DNA from: Paraburkholderia kururiensis
GTDB lineage: Bacteria > Pseudomonadota > Gammaproteobacteria > Burkholderiales > Burkholderiaceae
NCBI RefSeq assembly: GCF_034424375.1
Contig: NZ_CP139965.1
Span: forward strand, 62,001-126,000
DNA: 64,000 nt
Reading direction: 5' to 3'
Position numbers and translations under genes: made by a program. Positions 8,696 to 17,400 of this stretch are shown here, piece after piece. The notes beneath the pieces are model-generated. The model made no database searches and had not been told where the DNA came from. It saw nothing but the letters and a program-made list of their open reading frames with translations. How positions within the stretch are numbered: position 1 is the stretch's first letter; every line of letters begins with the position of its first letter.

Positions 8696-9832
8696 ATGGA
8701 CAACGCGGCACTGAACAAGCTGGTCGATGCCTTGCGCGACGGATGCGATCGCTCGTTCAGCGATGCCAGGGCCATGCCGCCCGGTGTCTATACGTCGGCC
8801 GACTTTCTTGCGCTCGAAGAGCAGCACATCTTCGCGCGCGAATGGCAGTGCCTGGGGCGTGCAAGCGCACTCAAGGCGCCCGGCGATTACCTGACGGCGC
8901 GAATCGGCGCACAGCCTGTCGTGGTGTTGCGCGACGAACAGATGCAGCTCAAAGCAATGTCGAATGTGTGCCTGCATCGCATGTCGGTACTGCTGGAAGG
9001 GCGCGGCAACGTGCGGCGCGTGATCTGTCCTTATCACGGGTGGAACTACGCATTCGACGGTGCGCTGAAGGGCGCGCCCATGATGGACCGGCAGCCAGGC
9101 TTCTGCAAAGAACAGTACAGGCTGCCCGCCGTGCGCTGCGAAGAATGGCAAGGTTGGATCTACGTGACGCTGGACCCTGCTGCGCCGCCCGTGCAGGAGC
9201 AACTCGCCGGGCTGACCACGCTGATCGAAGCGTACGGCATGAGCGATTACATCGAAACGTTCTATGAAGAGCACGTGTGGGACACGAACTGGAAGATCCT
9301 CGCGGAAAACTTCATGGAGAGTTATCACCTGCCCATGCTGCATCGCGCTACGGTGGGACCGCATTCGAAGCTCGAGGAGATGGAGTGCCCGCCTGGCCAC
9401 GCCGCGTTCAACTATCACTGGATCACGAAAGAGGCGTCGTTGCCCATCGGCAATGCGCACCCCGACAACACGCGCCTGACGGGCCACTGGCGCAAGACCA
9501 CGGCGTTGCTGGCGATCTATCCGACGCATCTCGTCACGCTTACGCCCGGCTATTTCTGGTATCTCGCGCTACAACCGCAAGGCGTGGGGCAAGTGCAGAT
9601 CCGCTTTGGCGGTGGCCTCGCGCCCGAGTTTATCGCCGACCCTGAAGCGAACAAGCACATGGTCACACTCAAGAAGCTGCTCGACGAAGTCAACGCCGAA
9701 GACCGGCGTGGCGTGGAAGCGGTGTTCCGCGGCGTGCATGCACCGCTTGCGAAGCCCGGGCATCTCAGCCATCTCGAACGCCCCAACTACGACTTCGCAC
9801 GCTATCTCGCAGGCAAGCTGCAATCGCATTAA
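8696..9832 (+). CDS. Rieske non-heme iron oxygenase, alpha subunit
   Basis: 378 residues. The Rieske [2Fe-2S] ligands are C92-x-H94 and C111-x2-H114 (CPYHGW). The mononuclear iron site is in LAENFMESYHLPMLHRATVG with H211 and H216. Overall size and layout resemble the choline monooxygenase, glycine-betaine and carnitine oxygenase branch rather than two-component aromatic dioxygenases; no beta-subunit gene is present. An electron-donor reductase is not encoded nearby. ATG 8696 is preferred to the upstream ATG at 8642 because GAGG stands 9 nt before it and the protein then begins at the usual place. The polyamine-type importer directly downstream suggests that the substrate is a charged amine. 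Confidence 0.9.
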   Translation: MDNAALNKLVDALRDGCDRSFSDARAMPPGVYTSADFLALEEQHIFAREWQCLGRASALKAPGDYLTARIGAQPVVVLRDEQMQLKAMSNVCLHRMSVLLEGRGNVRRVICPYHGWNYAFDGALKGAPMMDRQPGFCKEQYRLPAVRCEEWQGWIYVTLDPAAPPVQEQLAGLTTLIEAYGMSDYIETFYEEHVWDTNWKILAENFMESYHLPMLHRATVGPHSKLEEMECPPGHAAFNYHWITKEASLPIGNAHPDNTRLTGHWRKTTALLAIYPTHLVTLTPGYFWYLALQPQGVGQVQIRFGGGLAPEFIADPEANKHMVTLKKLLDEVNAEDRRGVEAVFRGVHAPLAKPGHLSHLERPNYDFARYLAGKLQSH

Positions 9833-9853
9833 GAAAGACAGGACGCAATCACG

Positions 9854-11035
9854 ATGTCGAACCCTTCCTTCATTTCGTTCTCGGGCGTGAGCAAATCGTA
9901 TGACGGCACAAACTACGTCGTCGACGATCTGAACCTCGACGTTCGCAAGGGAGAATTCCTGTCGCTGCTGGGACCGTCCGGTTCGGGCAAGACGACCACG
10001 CTGATGATGCTCGCGGGATTCGAGTCGCCCACGCAGGGGGAGATTCGCCTGGACGGCAAGCGGCTCGACGACAAGCCGCCGCATCAGCGCGACATCGGCA
10101 TGGTGTTTCAGAACTATGCGCTGTTTCCGCACCTGACCATCGCCGAGAACGTCGCGTTTCCGCTTTCGGTTCGACGTGTGAGCCGCGCGGAACAAAAGAC
10201 CCGCGTCAAGCGCGCGCTCGACATGATCGAGCTGCCCCATCTGGCCAACCGCCGTCCTGCGCAGCTGTCGGGCGGACAGCAACAGCGCGTCGCACTCGCG
10301 CGCGCGCTCGTATTCGAGCCCAGCGTGGTGCTGATGGACGAACCGCTCGGCGCGCTCGACAAGCGCCTGCGCGAAACGATGCAATACGAGATCATGCGGC
10401 TGCACCGCGAGTTGTCGCTGACGATCGTCTATGTCACGCACGATCAGGCCGAAGCGTTGACCATGTCCGATCGCGTCGCGGTGTTTTCCGACGGCCGCAT
10501 TCAGCAGGCGGCGACGCCGAGCGAACTCTACGAGAACGCGCAGAACGCCTTTGTGGCGAACTTCGTGGGTGAGAACAACGGATTGGCGGGACGCGTGGTG
10601 AGCTGCGACGACACCTGGGCCACGCTCGCGCTTTCCGACGGCAGCCTCATTCGCGGACGATGCGAGCGCGGCCTGCGCGTAGGCGACGAAGCCATGCTGG
10701 CACTGCGCCCCGAACGCGCACACATCGCGGCCGTGGAAGGTTCGCATGTGGACGAACATAACAACGTGGTGCGCGCCCGCGTCGAAGAACTGGTGTATTG
10801 CGGCGACCATCACCGCGTGCATCTGACGCTCGGCGCAAGCGATTCGATTGTCGTGAAGGTGCCCAATACGCAGCGTCACACGTTACCCGCATCCGGGGAC
10901 ACCATCGAAGTCGCGTGGCGTCACGACGACTGCAAGATTCTCGCGACAAGCGTGCCGCCGCGTGCGCCCGCCCTCCGCTCTCCCGCCACTCCCTCACCTT
11001 CCCTCATCACGACCGCACCCGCAGGAGCCAACTGA
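9854..11035 (+). CDS. ABC transporter ATPase, PotA-like
   Basis: 393 residues: a nucleotide-binding domain followed by a TOBE domain. Walker A is GPSGSGKTTT at 40-49. The Q-loop region is MVFQNYALFPHLT. The ABC signature is LSGGQQQRVALARAL near 138. Walker B is VVLMDEPLGALDKRLRE and the switch His is in VTHDQAEALTMSD. This matches ATPases of spermidine/putrescine-class importers. The stop codon is one base before the ATG of the binding protein, so the two genes are coupled. It energises the two permeases at 12127 and 13420. Confidence 0.92.
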   Translation: MSNPSFISFSGVSKSYDGTNYVVDDLNLDVRKGEFLSLLGPSGSGKTTTLMMLAGFESPTQGEIRLDGKRLDDKPPHQRDIGMVFQNYALFPHLTIAENVAFPLSVRRVSRAEQKTRVKRALDMIELPHLANRRPAQLSGGQQQRVALARALVFEPSVVLMDEPLGALDKRLRETMQYEIMRLHRELSLTIVYVTHDQAEALTMSDRVAVFSDGRIQQAATPSELYENAQNAFVANFVGENNGLAGRVVSCDDTWATLALSDGSLIRGRCERGLRVGDEAMLALRPERAHIAAVEGSHVDEHNNVVRARVEELVYCGDHHRVHLTLGASDSIVVKVPNTQRHTLPASGDTIEVAWRHDDCKILATSVPPRAPALRSPATPSPSLITTAPAGAN

Positions 11036-11036
11036 C

Positions 11037-12083
11037 ATGCGCACCCGACTCAAAGCACAATGCGCCGCACTCGCCGTACTCGCTTTCGCTACCGTGACCA
11101 CACAGGCCGCGGAAACGCTGAACGTCGTCACGTTCGGCGGTGCATTCGAAGCCGCCGCTAAAAAGGCCTGGATGGATCCGTTCACCCAATCCACCGGCAC
11201 GCAGTTTTCGCTCGAATCGTATGACGGCGGCCTCGCCAAACTGTCCGCCATGGAACAGGCGAAGAACACGACGTGGGACCTGATCGACCTCGAAACCAAC
11301 GACGCGATCACGGCCTGCGACGAAGGTCTGCTCAAGAAGTTCGACAAGAAATCGCTCGGTAAAACCAGCGACTTCATTCCGGGCTCGATCAGCGATTGCG
11401 CGGTCGCGAGCATGGTGTGGTCCACTGTCTTTGCTTACGACACCAGCAAGCTGAAGACGGCGCCGACCACCGTCAACGATTTCTTCGACGTGCAGAAATT
11501 CCCGGGCAAGCGCGGCCTGCGCAAGTCGCCGAAGGTGGCGATGGAATGGGCGTTGATTGCAGATGGCGTCGCGCCGAAGGATGTCTACAAGGTGCTGGGC
11601 ACGCCCGCCGGCGTAGACCGCGCATTCAAGAAGCTCGACACGATCAAGAAGGACATCGTGTGGTGGGAGTCGGGCGCACAGGCACCGCAGCTGCTTGCCG
11701 ACGGTGCGGTCGTCATGGTGCAGGCCTATAACGGCCGCATCGACGATGCAGTGAAAAAGGACCACAAACCGTTCAAGACCGTTTGGGATGCGCAGGTCTA
11801 TGACTTCGAATGGTGGGGCATTCCGGCCGGCGCAAAGCACGCCGATACGGCGGCGAAATTCATCGTTTCGCAGGCTCAACCGAAGGCGTCGGCCGATCTG
11901 GCGAAGTACATCGCGTATGCGCCGCCTCGCAAAGATGCCGTTGCGCTCGTCGACAAGCAGCGACTCGCCGACATGCCCACCGCTCCTGAAAACTTCAAGC
12001 GTGCGGTACAGATCAACGCGAACTTCTGGGCCGATAACGCCGACGCGATCAACAAGCGCTTCCAGGTCTGGCTGACGCAATAA
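11037..12083 (+). CDS. ABC transporter substrate-binding protein, PotD-like
   Basis: 348 residues starting MRTRLKAQCAALAVLAFA, a Sec signal peptide cleaved after TTQAAE or nearby. The mature sequence ETLNVVTFGGAFEAAAKKAW is characteristic of extracellular solute-binding family 1 of the polyamine/quaternary-amine type. The phrase MVQAYNGRIDDAVKK is typical of ligand-cleft loops. AGGAG precedes the ATG. The ligand is unknown; the neighbouring Rieske oxygenase and flavin monooxygenase suggest that the bound compound is their substrate. Confidence 0.9.
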   Translation: MRTRLKAQCAALAVLAFATVTTQAAETLNVVTFGGAFEAAAKKAWMDPFTQSTGTQFSLESYDGGLAKLSAMEQAKNTTWDLIDLETNDAITACDEGLLKKFDKKSLGKTSDFIPGSISDCAVASMVWSTVFAYDTSKLKTAPTTVNDFFDVQKFPGKRGLRKSPKVAMEWALIADGVAPKDVYKVLGTPAGVDRAFKKLDTIKKDIVWWESGAQAPQLLADGAVVMVQAYNGRIDDAVKKDHKPFKTVWDAQVYDFEWWGIPAGAKHADTAAKFIVSQAQPKASADLAKYIAYAPPRKDAVALVDKQRLADMPTAPENFKRAVQINANFWADNADAINKRFQVWLTQ

Positions 12084-12126
12084 GACTCGGCAGTAAGACC
12101 TGGCAATGAGACTCAAGCAAGGCGAG

Positions 12127-13389
12127 ATGACGACCATGCCCGCATCGATACACGCTTCGATCACCGATTCTCGAACGAGAGCCGATGGACGTGCGTCCTA
12201 TAACAAGGCGCAACGGCGCGCTTCGATGCGGGCGCTTCTGCTCGCCTTGCCGCTGATCGTATTTCTTCTCTCGACATTCATCGCCCCCATTCTGTTGCTG
12301 CTTTCTCGCAGCGTGCAGAACCACGAACTCGCGGAGGGCATGCCCGGCCTCACTCATGCATTGAACGCGTGGGACGGCAACGGCGTGCCCGACGAACACA
12401 TCTTCGCGCTGCTTGCGGCCGGCCTGAAAGAAGCGCAGGAAAACGAACAGCTCGGCACCGTTGCGCGGCGACTGAACTTCGCGCAGCCCGAGTTTCGCAG
12501 CCTCCTGATGCGCACCGCCCGCAACATTCGCGACGATACGCCGCCCGCATGGAAACCCGCGCTCATCGCCATCGACGAACGCTGGAATTCGCCGGAAATA
12601 TGGCGCTTGCTGAAGCGGGCCGCCGAATCGCCGACGCCCGACTACCTGCTTGCCGCCGTCGATGCACAGGTTACGCCGCAGGGGTCGATCGCGTCGATGC
12701 CCGCCAATGCGTCCGTCTATCGGGAAGCATTCGGACGCACGATATGGATCAGCGCGACGGTGACGCTGTTCTGCCTCGTGCTCGGCTATCCGGTCGCATG
12801 GTTGCTCGCGAATCTGCCCGCTAAAAGCGGCAACCGTCTGATGCTCTTCGTTATCGTCCCGTTCTGGACGTCGCTGCTCGTGCGCACGACCGCGTGGTAT
12901 GTGTTGCTGCAACCGGGCGGCGTGGTGAACAGCGTGCTCTCGGGGCTCGGGCTCGCGTCGCATCCCATTCCGCTCGTCTTCAATCGCACGGGCGTGTTGA
13001 TCGGCATGACGCATGTGCTCCTGCCTTACATGATTCTCGCCATCTATTCCGTGATGAAGAGCGTGCCGCCCGTGTATGTGCGCGCTGCGAAGTCGCTCGG
13101 CGCACATCCGTTCACGGCATTCGTGCGGGTCTATATGCCGCAGACGTTGCCCGGTGTCGGCGCGGGATGCTTCCTCGTCTTCGTGCTCGCGCTCGGCTAC
13201 TACATCACGCCCGCACTGCTCGGCGGCGCCGGCGACGAGATGATCAGCCAGCTCATCGCCATACAGACCAACACGCAACTCAACTGGGGACTTGCGGGTG
13301 CGCTGTCGGCCTATCTCGTGATCTTCACGGCGATCTTCTATTTCCTGTTCAACCGTATCGTCGGCATCGACCGCCTGCGATTCGGTTGA
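12127..13389 (+). CDS. ABC transporter permease, PotB-like
   Basis: About 420 residues, longer than the usual 280-300 because of a large loop of about 150 residues between the first helix (ALLLALPLIVFLLSTFIAPI) and the second (WISATVTLFCLVLGYPVAW). This insertion occurs in one branch of Burkholderia and rhizobial PotB relatives. The EAA-type cytoplasmic loop is VRAAKSLGAHPFTAFVRVYM. The start is uncertain: ATG codons at 12106, 12127 and 12136 are all in frame, and AAGGCGAG lies between the first two. Partner of the PotC-like permease. Confidence 0.88.
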   Translation: MTTMPASIHASITDSRTRADGRASYNKAQRRASMRALLLALPLIVFLLSTFIAPILLLLSRSVQNHELAEGMPGLTHALNAWDGNGVPDEHIFALLAAGLKEAQENEQLGTVARRLNFAQPEFRSLLMRTARNIRDDTPPAWKPALIAIDERWNSPEIWRLLKRAAESPTPDYLLAAVDAQVTPQGSIASMPANASVYREAFGRTIWISATVTLFCLVLGYPVAWLLANLPAKSGNRLMLFVIVPFWTSLLVRTTAWYVLLQPGGVVNSVLSGLGLASHPIPLVFNRTGVLIGMTHVLLPYMILAIYSVMKSVPPVYVRAAKSLGAHPFTAFVRVYMPQTLPGVGAGCFLVFVLALGYYITPALLGGAGDEMISQLIAIQTNTQLNWGLAGALSAYLVIFTAIFYFLFNRIVGIDRLRFG

Positions 13390-13419
13390 TCGAAGTCGCT
13401 TCGCATTGAAGGAAGAGTC

Positions 13420-14247
13420 ATGCAAGACAAACGCAACACGGTACTGACGGAGCGTATTGCCGCACGCTGGGTGCGCCTGCACACGGCAGTCGTGCTGTTC
13501 TTTCTGGTCGCGCCTATTCTCGCCATCATTCCGCTCTCGTTCAACTCGGGCTCGTATTTTTCGTATCCGTTGCAGGGCTTTTCGTTTCGCTGGTACGAGC
13601 AGGCTCTGACGAGCGCAGACTGGCAGCGTGCGTTGCTGAACAGCATCGGCATTGGCGCGGCATCCACGTTGATCGCAACGTGCCTCGGCACGCTCGCTGC
13701 ATTGGGCCTGTCGCGCTCGCAATTCCCGTTGCGCTCGGTCGTCATGCCGATCGTCATCTCGCCGATGATCGTGCCGATCGTCGTCGTTGCTTCGGGGTTC
13801 TACCTGATCTTCGCACCACTCGGCCTCGTCAATTCCTATCCGGGCGTGATACTGGCACATGCCGCACTCGGCACGCCGTTTGTGGTCATCACCGTGACGG
13901 CCTCGTTGCTTTCCTTCGATCAGAGCCTGTTGCGCGCGGCGTCCGGCCTGGGTGCCACACCGTGGACCGCGTTTCGCCGCGTCACCTTACCGCTCATCAC
14001 CCCTGCCGTGGCAACGGGCAGCGTATTCGCTTTTGCCACTTCGTTCGACGAAGTCATCGTGATTCTTTTCATCGGCGGCCCGGAGCAGAAGACGGTTCCG
14101 CGTCAGATGTGGAGCGGCATTCGCGACTCCATCGACCCATCTATTCTCGCCGTGGCCACGATGCTCATCGTTTTTGCGGTGCTGCTCTTCGCGAGCATCA
14201 ACTGGCTGCGCGGCCGAGCGGCCGCCGCCAGTCAGGCATTGGTCTGA
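13420..14247 (+). CDS. ABC transporter permease, PotC-like
   Basis: 275 residues with six hydrophobic segments, beginning after a short cytoplasmic N-terminus (VVLFFLVAPILAIIPLSF). The EAA loop is LLRAASGLGATPWTAFRRVTL. The phrase FATSFDEVIVILFI is typical of PotC. AAGGAAGAG precedes the ATG. It is last in the importer operon and ends 30 nt before the convergent SDR gene. Confidence 0.92.
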   Translation: MQDKRNTVLTERIAARWVRLHTAVVLFFLVAPILAIIPLSFNSGSYFSYPLQGFSFRWYEQALTSADWQRALLNSIGIGAASTLIATCLGTLAALGLSRSQFPLRSVVMPIVISPMIVPIVVVASGFYLIFAPLGLVNSYPGVILAHAALGTPFVVITVTASLLSFDQSLLRAASGLGATPWTAFRRVTLPLITPAVATGSVFAFATSFDEVIVILFIGGPEQKTVPRQMWSGIRDSIDPSILAVATMLIVFAVLLFASINWLRGRAAAASQALV

Positions 14248-14277
14248 CCGGCGGCGGCGTTCAACCTGCGGCGATTC

Positions 14278-15111
14278 TCAGCCGTCCGTCGAGGCGCTCA
14301 CGGATTCCCACGCATCGATCTCTGCCGTCAAAGCAGACAACTTGTTCCGCACGAGTGAAAGTGCGTCGGTGCCCAGCAGCAGATGCGCCGGCGGATGATC
14401 CGAAGCGATTGCAGTGAGCATGGCCCGTGCAGCTTTCCTGGGATCGCCCGGCTGCTTGCCGCTTCGCTCCGCACGCGCCTTGCGGACCGGATCGAACACT
14501 TCGTCGTAGTCGGGAATCGAACGGGGCGTTCGTGTCATCGAACGGCCCGCCCAGTCCGTGCGAAATCCGCCCGGCGCCACTGCCGTCACGGCAATGCCGA
14601 GCGGCTTGACCTCTTTGCCGAGCGCCTCGGAGATACCCTCCAGCGCGAATTTACTCCCGCAGTAGTAGGCAATGCCTGGCATCGTAATGAAGCCGCCCAT
14701 CGACGTGATGTTCAGGATGTGGCCGCGACGGCGCTCGCGCATGAAGGGCAGCACGGCTTTGATCATCGCCACTGCGCCAAACACGTTCACGTCGAACTGC
14801 CTGCGCAACTCCGATAAGGGCGATTCCTCTACGACGCCTTCGTGCCCATAACCCGCATTGTTCACGAGCACATCCACGGGGCCGACGGACGTTTCGATTT
14901 CACGCACGATGCCGTCGATCACATCGAACTCCGTTACGTCGAGCACGCGTGCAAATGCGGCGTTCGCCGACAGCGACTCGAAATCGCGCTTTGCCTCATT
15001 ACTGCGTACGGTACCGACAACTGTGTGACCCTCCGCGAGGGCCTCTTCGGCGAGCGCGCGGCCAAAGCCGCTGCTGACGCCGGTGATAAGCAGAATCTTG
15101 CTGGATGCCAC
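14278..15111 (-). CDS. Short-chain dehydrogenase/reductase
   Basis: 277-residue classical SDR. The cofactor motif ITGVSSGFGRAL (TGxxxGxG) is near the N-terminus, NNAG is in DVLVNNAGYGHEGV, and the catalytic Ser and YxxxK are in ITSMGGF and YYCGSKFAL. It resembles the bacterial oxidoreductase/short-chain dehydrogenase group that acts on ketones or alcohols of unknown identity. The start is GTG at 15111, with GGAG 8 nt upstream. It is divergent from the AraC regulator at 15206 and probably controlled by it, a common Burkholderia pairing. Confidence 0.9.
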   Translation of the reverse strand: MASSKILLITGVSSGFGRALAEEALAEGHTVVGTVRSNEAKRDFESLSANAAFARVLDVTEFDVIDGIVREIETSVGPVDVLVNNAGYGHEGVVEESPLSELRRQFDVNVFGAVAMIKAVLPFMRERRRGHILNITSMGGFITMPGIAYYCGSKFALEGISEALGKEVKPLGIAVTAVAPGGFRTDWAGRSMTRTPRSIPDYDEVFDPVRKARAERSGKQPGDPRKAARAMLTAIASDHPPAHLLLGTDALSLVRNKLSALTAEIDAWESVSASTDG

Positions 15112-15205
15112 GGAAGCTTCTCCCGAATTTCAGTTGGAGAATGCATGCTACTCTCGCGAGGACCACCACATAAGCCCAATTCCGCTGTTTTTCTTGCACA
15201 AAACT

Positions 15206-16177
15206 ATGAGCACGAAGCGTACCTCGGCACCCCGTCCGAAGCCGTCGCAGGACAGCCGCAAGCGCATGGTTGCCCTGCTGCAGGCATTGGCTCCCAAGGA
15301 GGGCTACAACCTGACCCCGCTGCCGGGCGTCCGCATTCTGCGTTCGAATCGAGCGCTTTCGCGCACGCCGGTTCTTTATGACCCCGGCATCGTGATCGTG
15401 TGCCAGGGCCGCAAACGCGGTTACTTCGGCGACCAGCTCTACCTGTATGACGAGCATCACTATCTGGCTGTTTCGGTACCCGTTCCGTTCAGCATGGAAA
15501 CCGATGCGACGAAGCAGCGCCCGCTGCTCGCGCTGTACCTGCATCTGGACTTCGCGATGGCCGCCGAACTCGCGGCGCAGATCGACAGCGAAGGAGGCGC
15601 AACGCACATGCAACCGCCTTTAAGCATGATGTCGACACCCATGGACGACACGATGTCGGGCTCCGTGCTGCGCTTTCTCGATGCGATGCACCGGCCGCTC
15701 GAAGCCGCCGTATTGGGGCCTGGATTGCTGCGCGAGCTGTATTTCCGCGTGCTCACCGGCCCTCAGGGAGGCTCGATGCGAGAGGCGCTTTCCATGCGGG
15801 GCCCGTTCGGAAAGATAGGCCGCTCGCTACGCCTCATTCACGCGCGCTACGCGCAGCCGCTCGACGTGAGCCAGCTTGCGCGGGAAGCGGGCATGAGTCT
15901 TCCGAGCTTCCACCATCACTTCAAGACCATCGCTCAGGTTTCGCCCATGCAGTACCTGAAATCGACGCGCCTGCATCAAGCCAGGCTCCTGATGGTGCGT
16001 GAAGACCTTTCGGCGGAGGCCGCAAGCGTCGCCGTGGGGTACACGAGCCCGTCGCAATTCAGCCGGGAATTCAAGCGTCTTTTTGGCTTGCCGCCCGCGG
16101 CAGAGACGCGGCGCATGCGCGAGAGCTTTGCGATTCCGCCTGCATTCCCGGATGCAACGTACGTGTCTTCACACTGA
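15206..16177 (+). CDS. AraC family transcriptional regulator with AraC_N domain
   Basis: 323 residues: an N-terminal cupin-like AraC_N domain (LYDPGIVIVCQGRKRGYFG near residue 60) and two C-terminal helix-turn-helix motifs, LDVSQLAREAGMSLPSFHHHF and AASVAVGYTSPSQFSREFKR. It pairs divergently with the SDR at 14278. The open frame extends upstream, but the first 41 residues are not conserved in style, and ATG 15206 gives the usual family length. No good Shine-Dalgarno sequence stands before it. Ligand unknown. Confidence 0.9.
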   Translation: MSTKRTSAPRPKPSQDSRKRMVALLQALAPKEGYNLTPLPGVRILRSNRALSRTPVLYDPGIVIVCQGRKRGYFGDQLYLYDEHHYLAVSVPVPFSMETDATKQRPLLALYLHLDFAMAAELAAQIDSEGGATHMQPPLSMMSTPMDDTMSGSVLRFLDAMHRPLEAAVLGPGLLRELYFRVLTGPQGGSMREALSMRGPFGKIGRSLRLIHARYAQPLDVSQLAREAGMSLPSFHHHFKTIAQVSPMQYLKSTRLHQARLLMVREDLSAEAASVAVGYTSPSQFSREFKRLFGLPPAAETRRMRESFAIPPAFPDATYVSSH

Positions 16178-16204
16178 CTGCTGCAAGATGCGGGCGCGCT
16201 GCGG

Positions 16205-16342
16205 CTTGCAAGGGCATGGGAGCTGAATGTCTCGCATGGGCTGATTGTCCTGCTGGTCGTGGCGATGGTGTTCGGCAGGAAGAAGCTGCGTACCCTGGCC
16301 CGCGAAAACGCCAAAGCGCCGCGCGCAACCGGCGTTGAATGA
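16205..16342 (+). pseudogene. TatA-like remnant without a start codon
   Basis: In the frame that continues after the AraC stop, bases 16220-16342 encode ELNVSHGLIVLLVVAMVFG followed by RKKLRTLARENAK and a stop. This matches the TatA pattern: a short N-terminus, one transmembrane helix LIVLLVVAMVFG, then the FG-x-KKLR hinge and start of the amphipathic helix. There is no ATG, GTG or TTG after the AraC stop in this frame, and the amphipathic helix is cut short. I read it as the decayed copy of a second tatA gene. Confidence 0.5.
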
Positions 16343-16374
16343 AGCGACCCTGAGGGCCGAACGCGGCAACAACG

Positions 16375-17061
16375 TTACGACGCAGCCTGTGCATCGCCCT
16401 GCTCTTCCAGCATGCGCATCGCGGCCTTCTCGGCGTTCAGCACGTGCTGACGTGCGAGCGCCTGCGCCTCTTCGCCGTTGCGCGCCTTCAATGCCTTGTA
16501 GAGGCGGTCGATTTCCTTCAGGCTGCTTGGCAGCCGGTCGGGATGCATGAGCGAGGTCGCGCGCAGCAGATTCACACGCGAATAAAGGCTCGTCAGGATT
16601 TCCTTGACGAGCCGGTTGCCGCAGTTGTCCAGCAGTACGTCGTATAGCGCGGTCTTGGCTTCCAGCACGCCCGACTGGTTTTGCGCAGTGGCCTGGGCGC
16701 GCAACGCCTTCGCCGCCTCGCCGAACTGCGCAATTGCAGCGTCGCTTGCCAGCCGCGCGAACTCGTGCGCGGCAAAACCTTCCAGCAGCGCACGCAACGC
16801 GTAGAGTTCGGCCGCCTCTTCGCGTGACATCACCGCAACCACCGGCCCCTTGTGCGGCACGTTGCGCACCAGTTTTTCCGCTTCCAGCTTACGCAGCGCC
16901 TCGCGCACAGACGTGCGGCTCACGCCCAGCGTTTCGCACAACTCCCGTTCGATCAGCCGCGCACCCGGCGCGAAACGGCCGCTCATGATCGCCTGGCGAA
17001 GCACATTCTCGACCTGGTGCCGCAACGTCTCAGGCCGGACCAATTCGATATCAGTCGACAT
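16375..17061 (-). CDS. GntR family transcriptional regulator (FCD domain)
   Basis: 228 residues from ATG 17061. The winged HTH GRFAPGARLIERELCETLGV and SRTSVREALRKLEAEKLV is N-terminal, followed by an all-helical FCD effector domain (ALRALLEGFAAHEFAR, HLLA-like His region near the end). FCD regulators usually sense organic acids and repress the genes that consume them. The palindrome TTGTCT-N7-AGACAA lies immediately upstream. Alternative ATG 17097 also has GGAG, but would place the palindrome inside the gene. It is the last gene after the operon 21389-17394 and is the best candidate regulator of the whole 17-31 kb block. Confidence 0.9.
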   Translation of the reverse strand: MSTDIELVRPETLRHQVENVLRQAIMSGRFAPGARLIERELCETLGVSRTSVREALRKLEAEKLVRNVPHKGPVVAVMSREEAAELYALRALLEGFAAHEFARLASDAAIAQFGEAAKALRAQATAQNQSGVLEAKTALYDVLLDNCGNRLVKEILTSLYSRVNLLRATSLMHPDRLPSSLKEIDRLYKALKARNGEEAQALARQHVLNAEKAAMRMLEEQGDAQAAS

Positions 17062-17063
17062 TA

Positions 17064-17082
17064 TTGTCTTCCCGTCAGACAA
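17064..17082. promoter_or_regulatory. Candidate autoregulatory operator of the GntR gene
   Basis: Perfect 6-bp inverted repeat TTGTCT and AGACAA with a 7-bp spacer, 2 bp upstream of the GntR start codon. On the minus strand it reads TTGTCTGAC, matching 8 of 9 bases of TTGTATGAC, the reverse complement of the palindrome found upstream of both neighbouring operons. Confidence 0.45.
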
Positions 17083-17187
17083 AAACCCAGTCGCCATGAT
17101 ACTTCACTCCGGATACTTCACTCCAACCTGCTTCTGTCACGCGATGAAAGACGGGCACCCCGCGATCAGGCCTAGGTGTTCGCTGGC

Positions 17188-17400
17188 CTAGTTGTAGCCG
17201 AGAATCGCCACCGTGCGCACAGGTGCATGTTCGTCGCCGTTGGAGGCAAGTCGCGAAAGTGTCGTGCCCTGAAGCGCCCGGAACACCGAATCCGTTCCGC
17301 GTGCGGGCTCCGCCGCGACGATCCGTGCAAACGCACGGCTTTCGCCGTGCACACGTTTCATGCGCTCAGGCCACGCTGGAAACTCGCCGCGCGTCAGCAT
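17188..17400 (-). CDS. Small hypothetical protein coupled to the CMD gene
   Basis: 70 residues, MLTRGEFPAWPERMKRVHG to the end RTVAILGYN. I do not recognise it. It has no signal peptide or membrane segment. Its ATG overlaps the TGA of the two-domain CMD gene in the form ATGCTGA, the usual sign of translational coupling, and it is in the same operon direction. It could be a small real gene, the tail of a decayed enzyme, or chance. Confidence 0.35.
   Translation of the reverse strand: MLTRGEFPAWPERMKRVHGESRAFARIVAAEPARGTDSVFRALQGTTLSRLASNGDEHAPVRTVAILGYN

Noticed and set aside
12049..13860. 603-codon minus-strand open frame opposite the PotB/PotC-like permeases
   Set aside because: Arg/His/Asp-rich low-information sequence typical of high-GC antisense frames; the plus strand encodes recognisable permeases.
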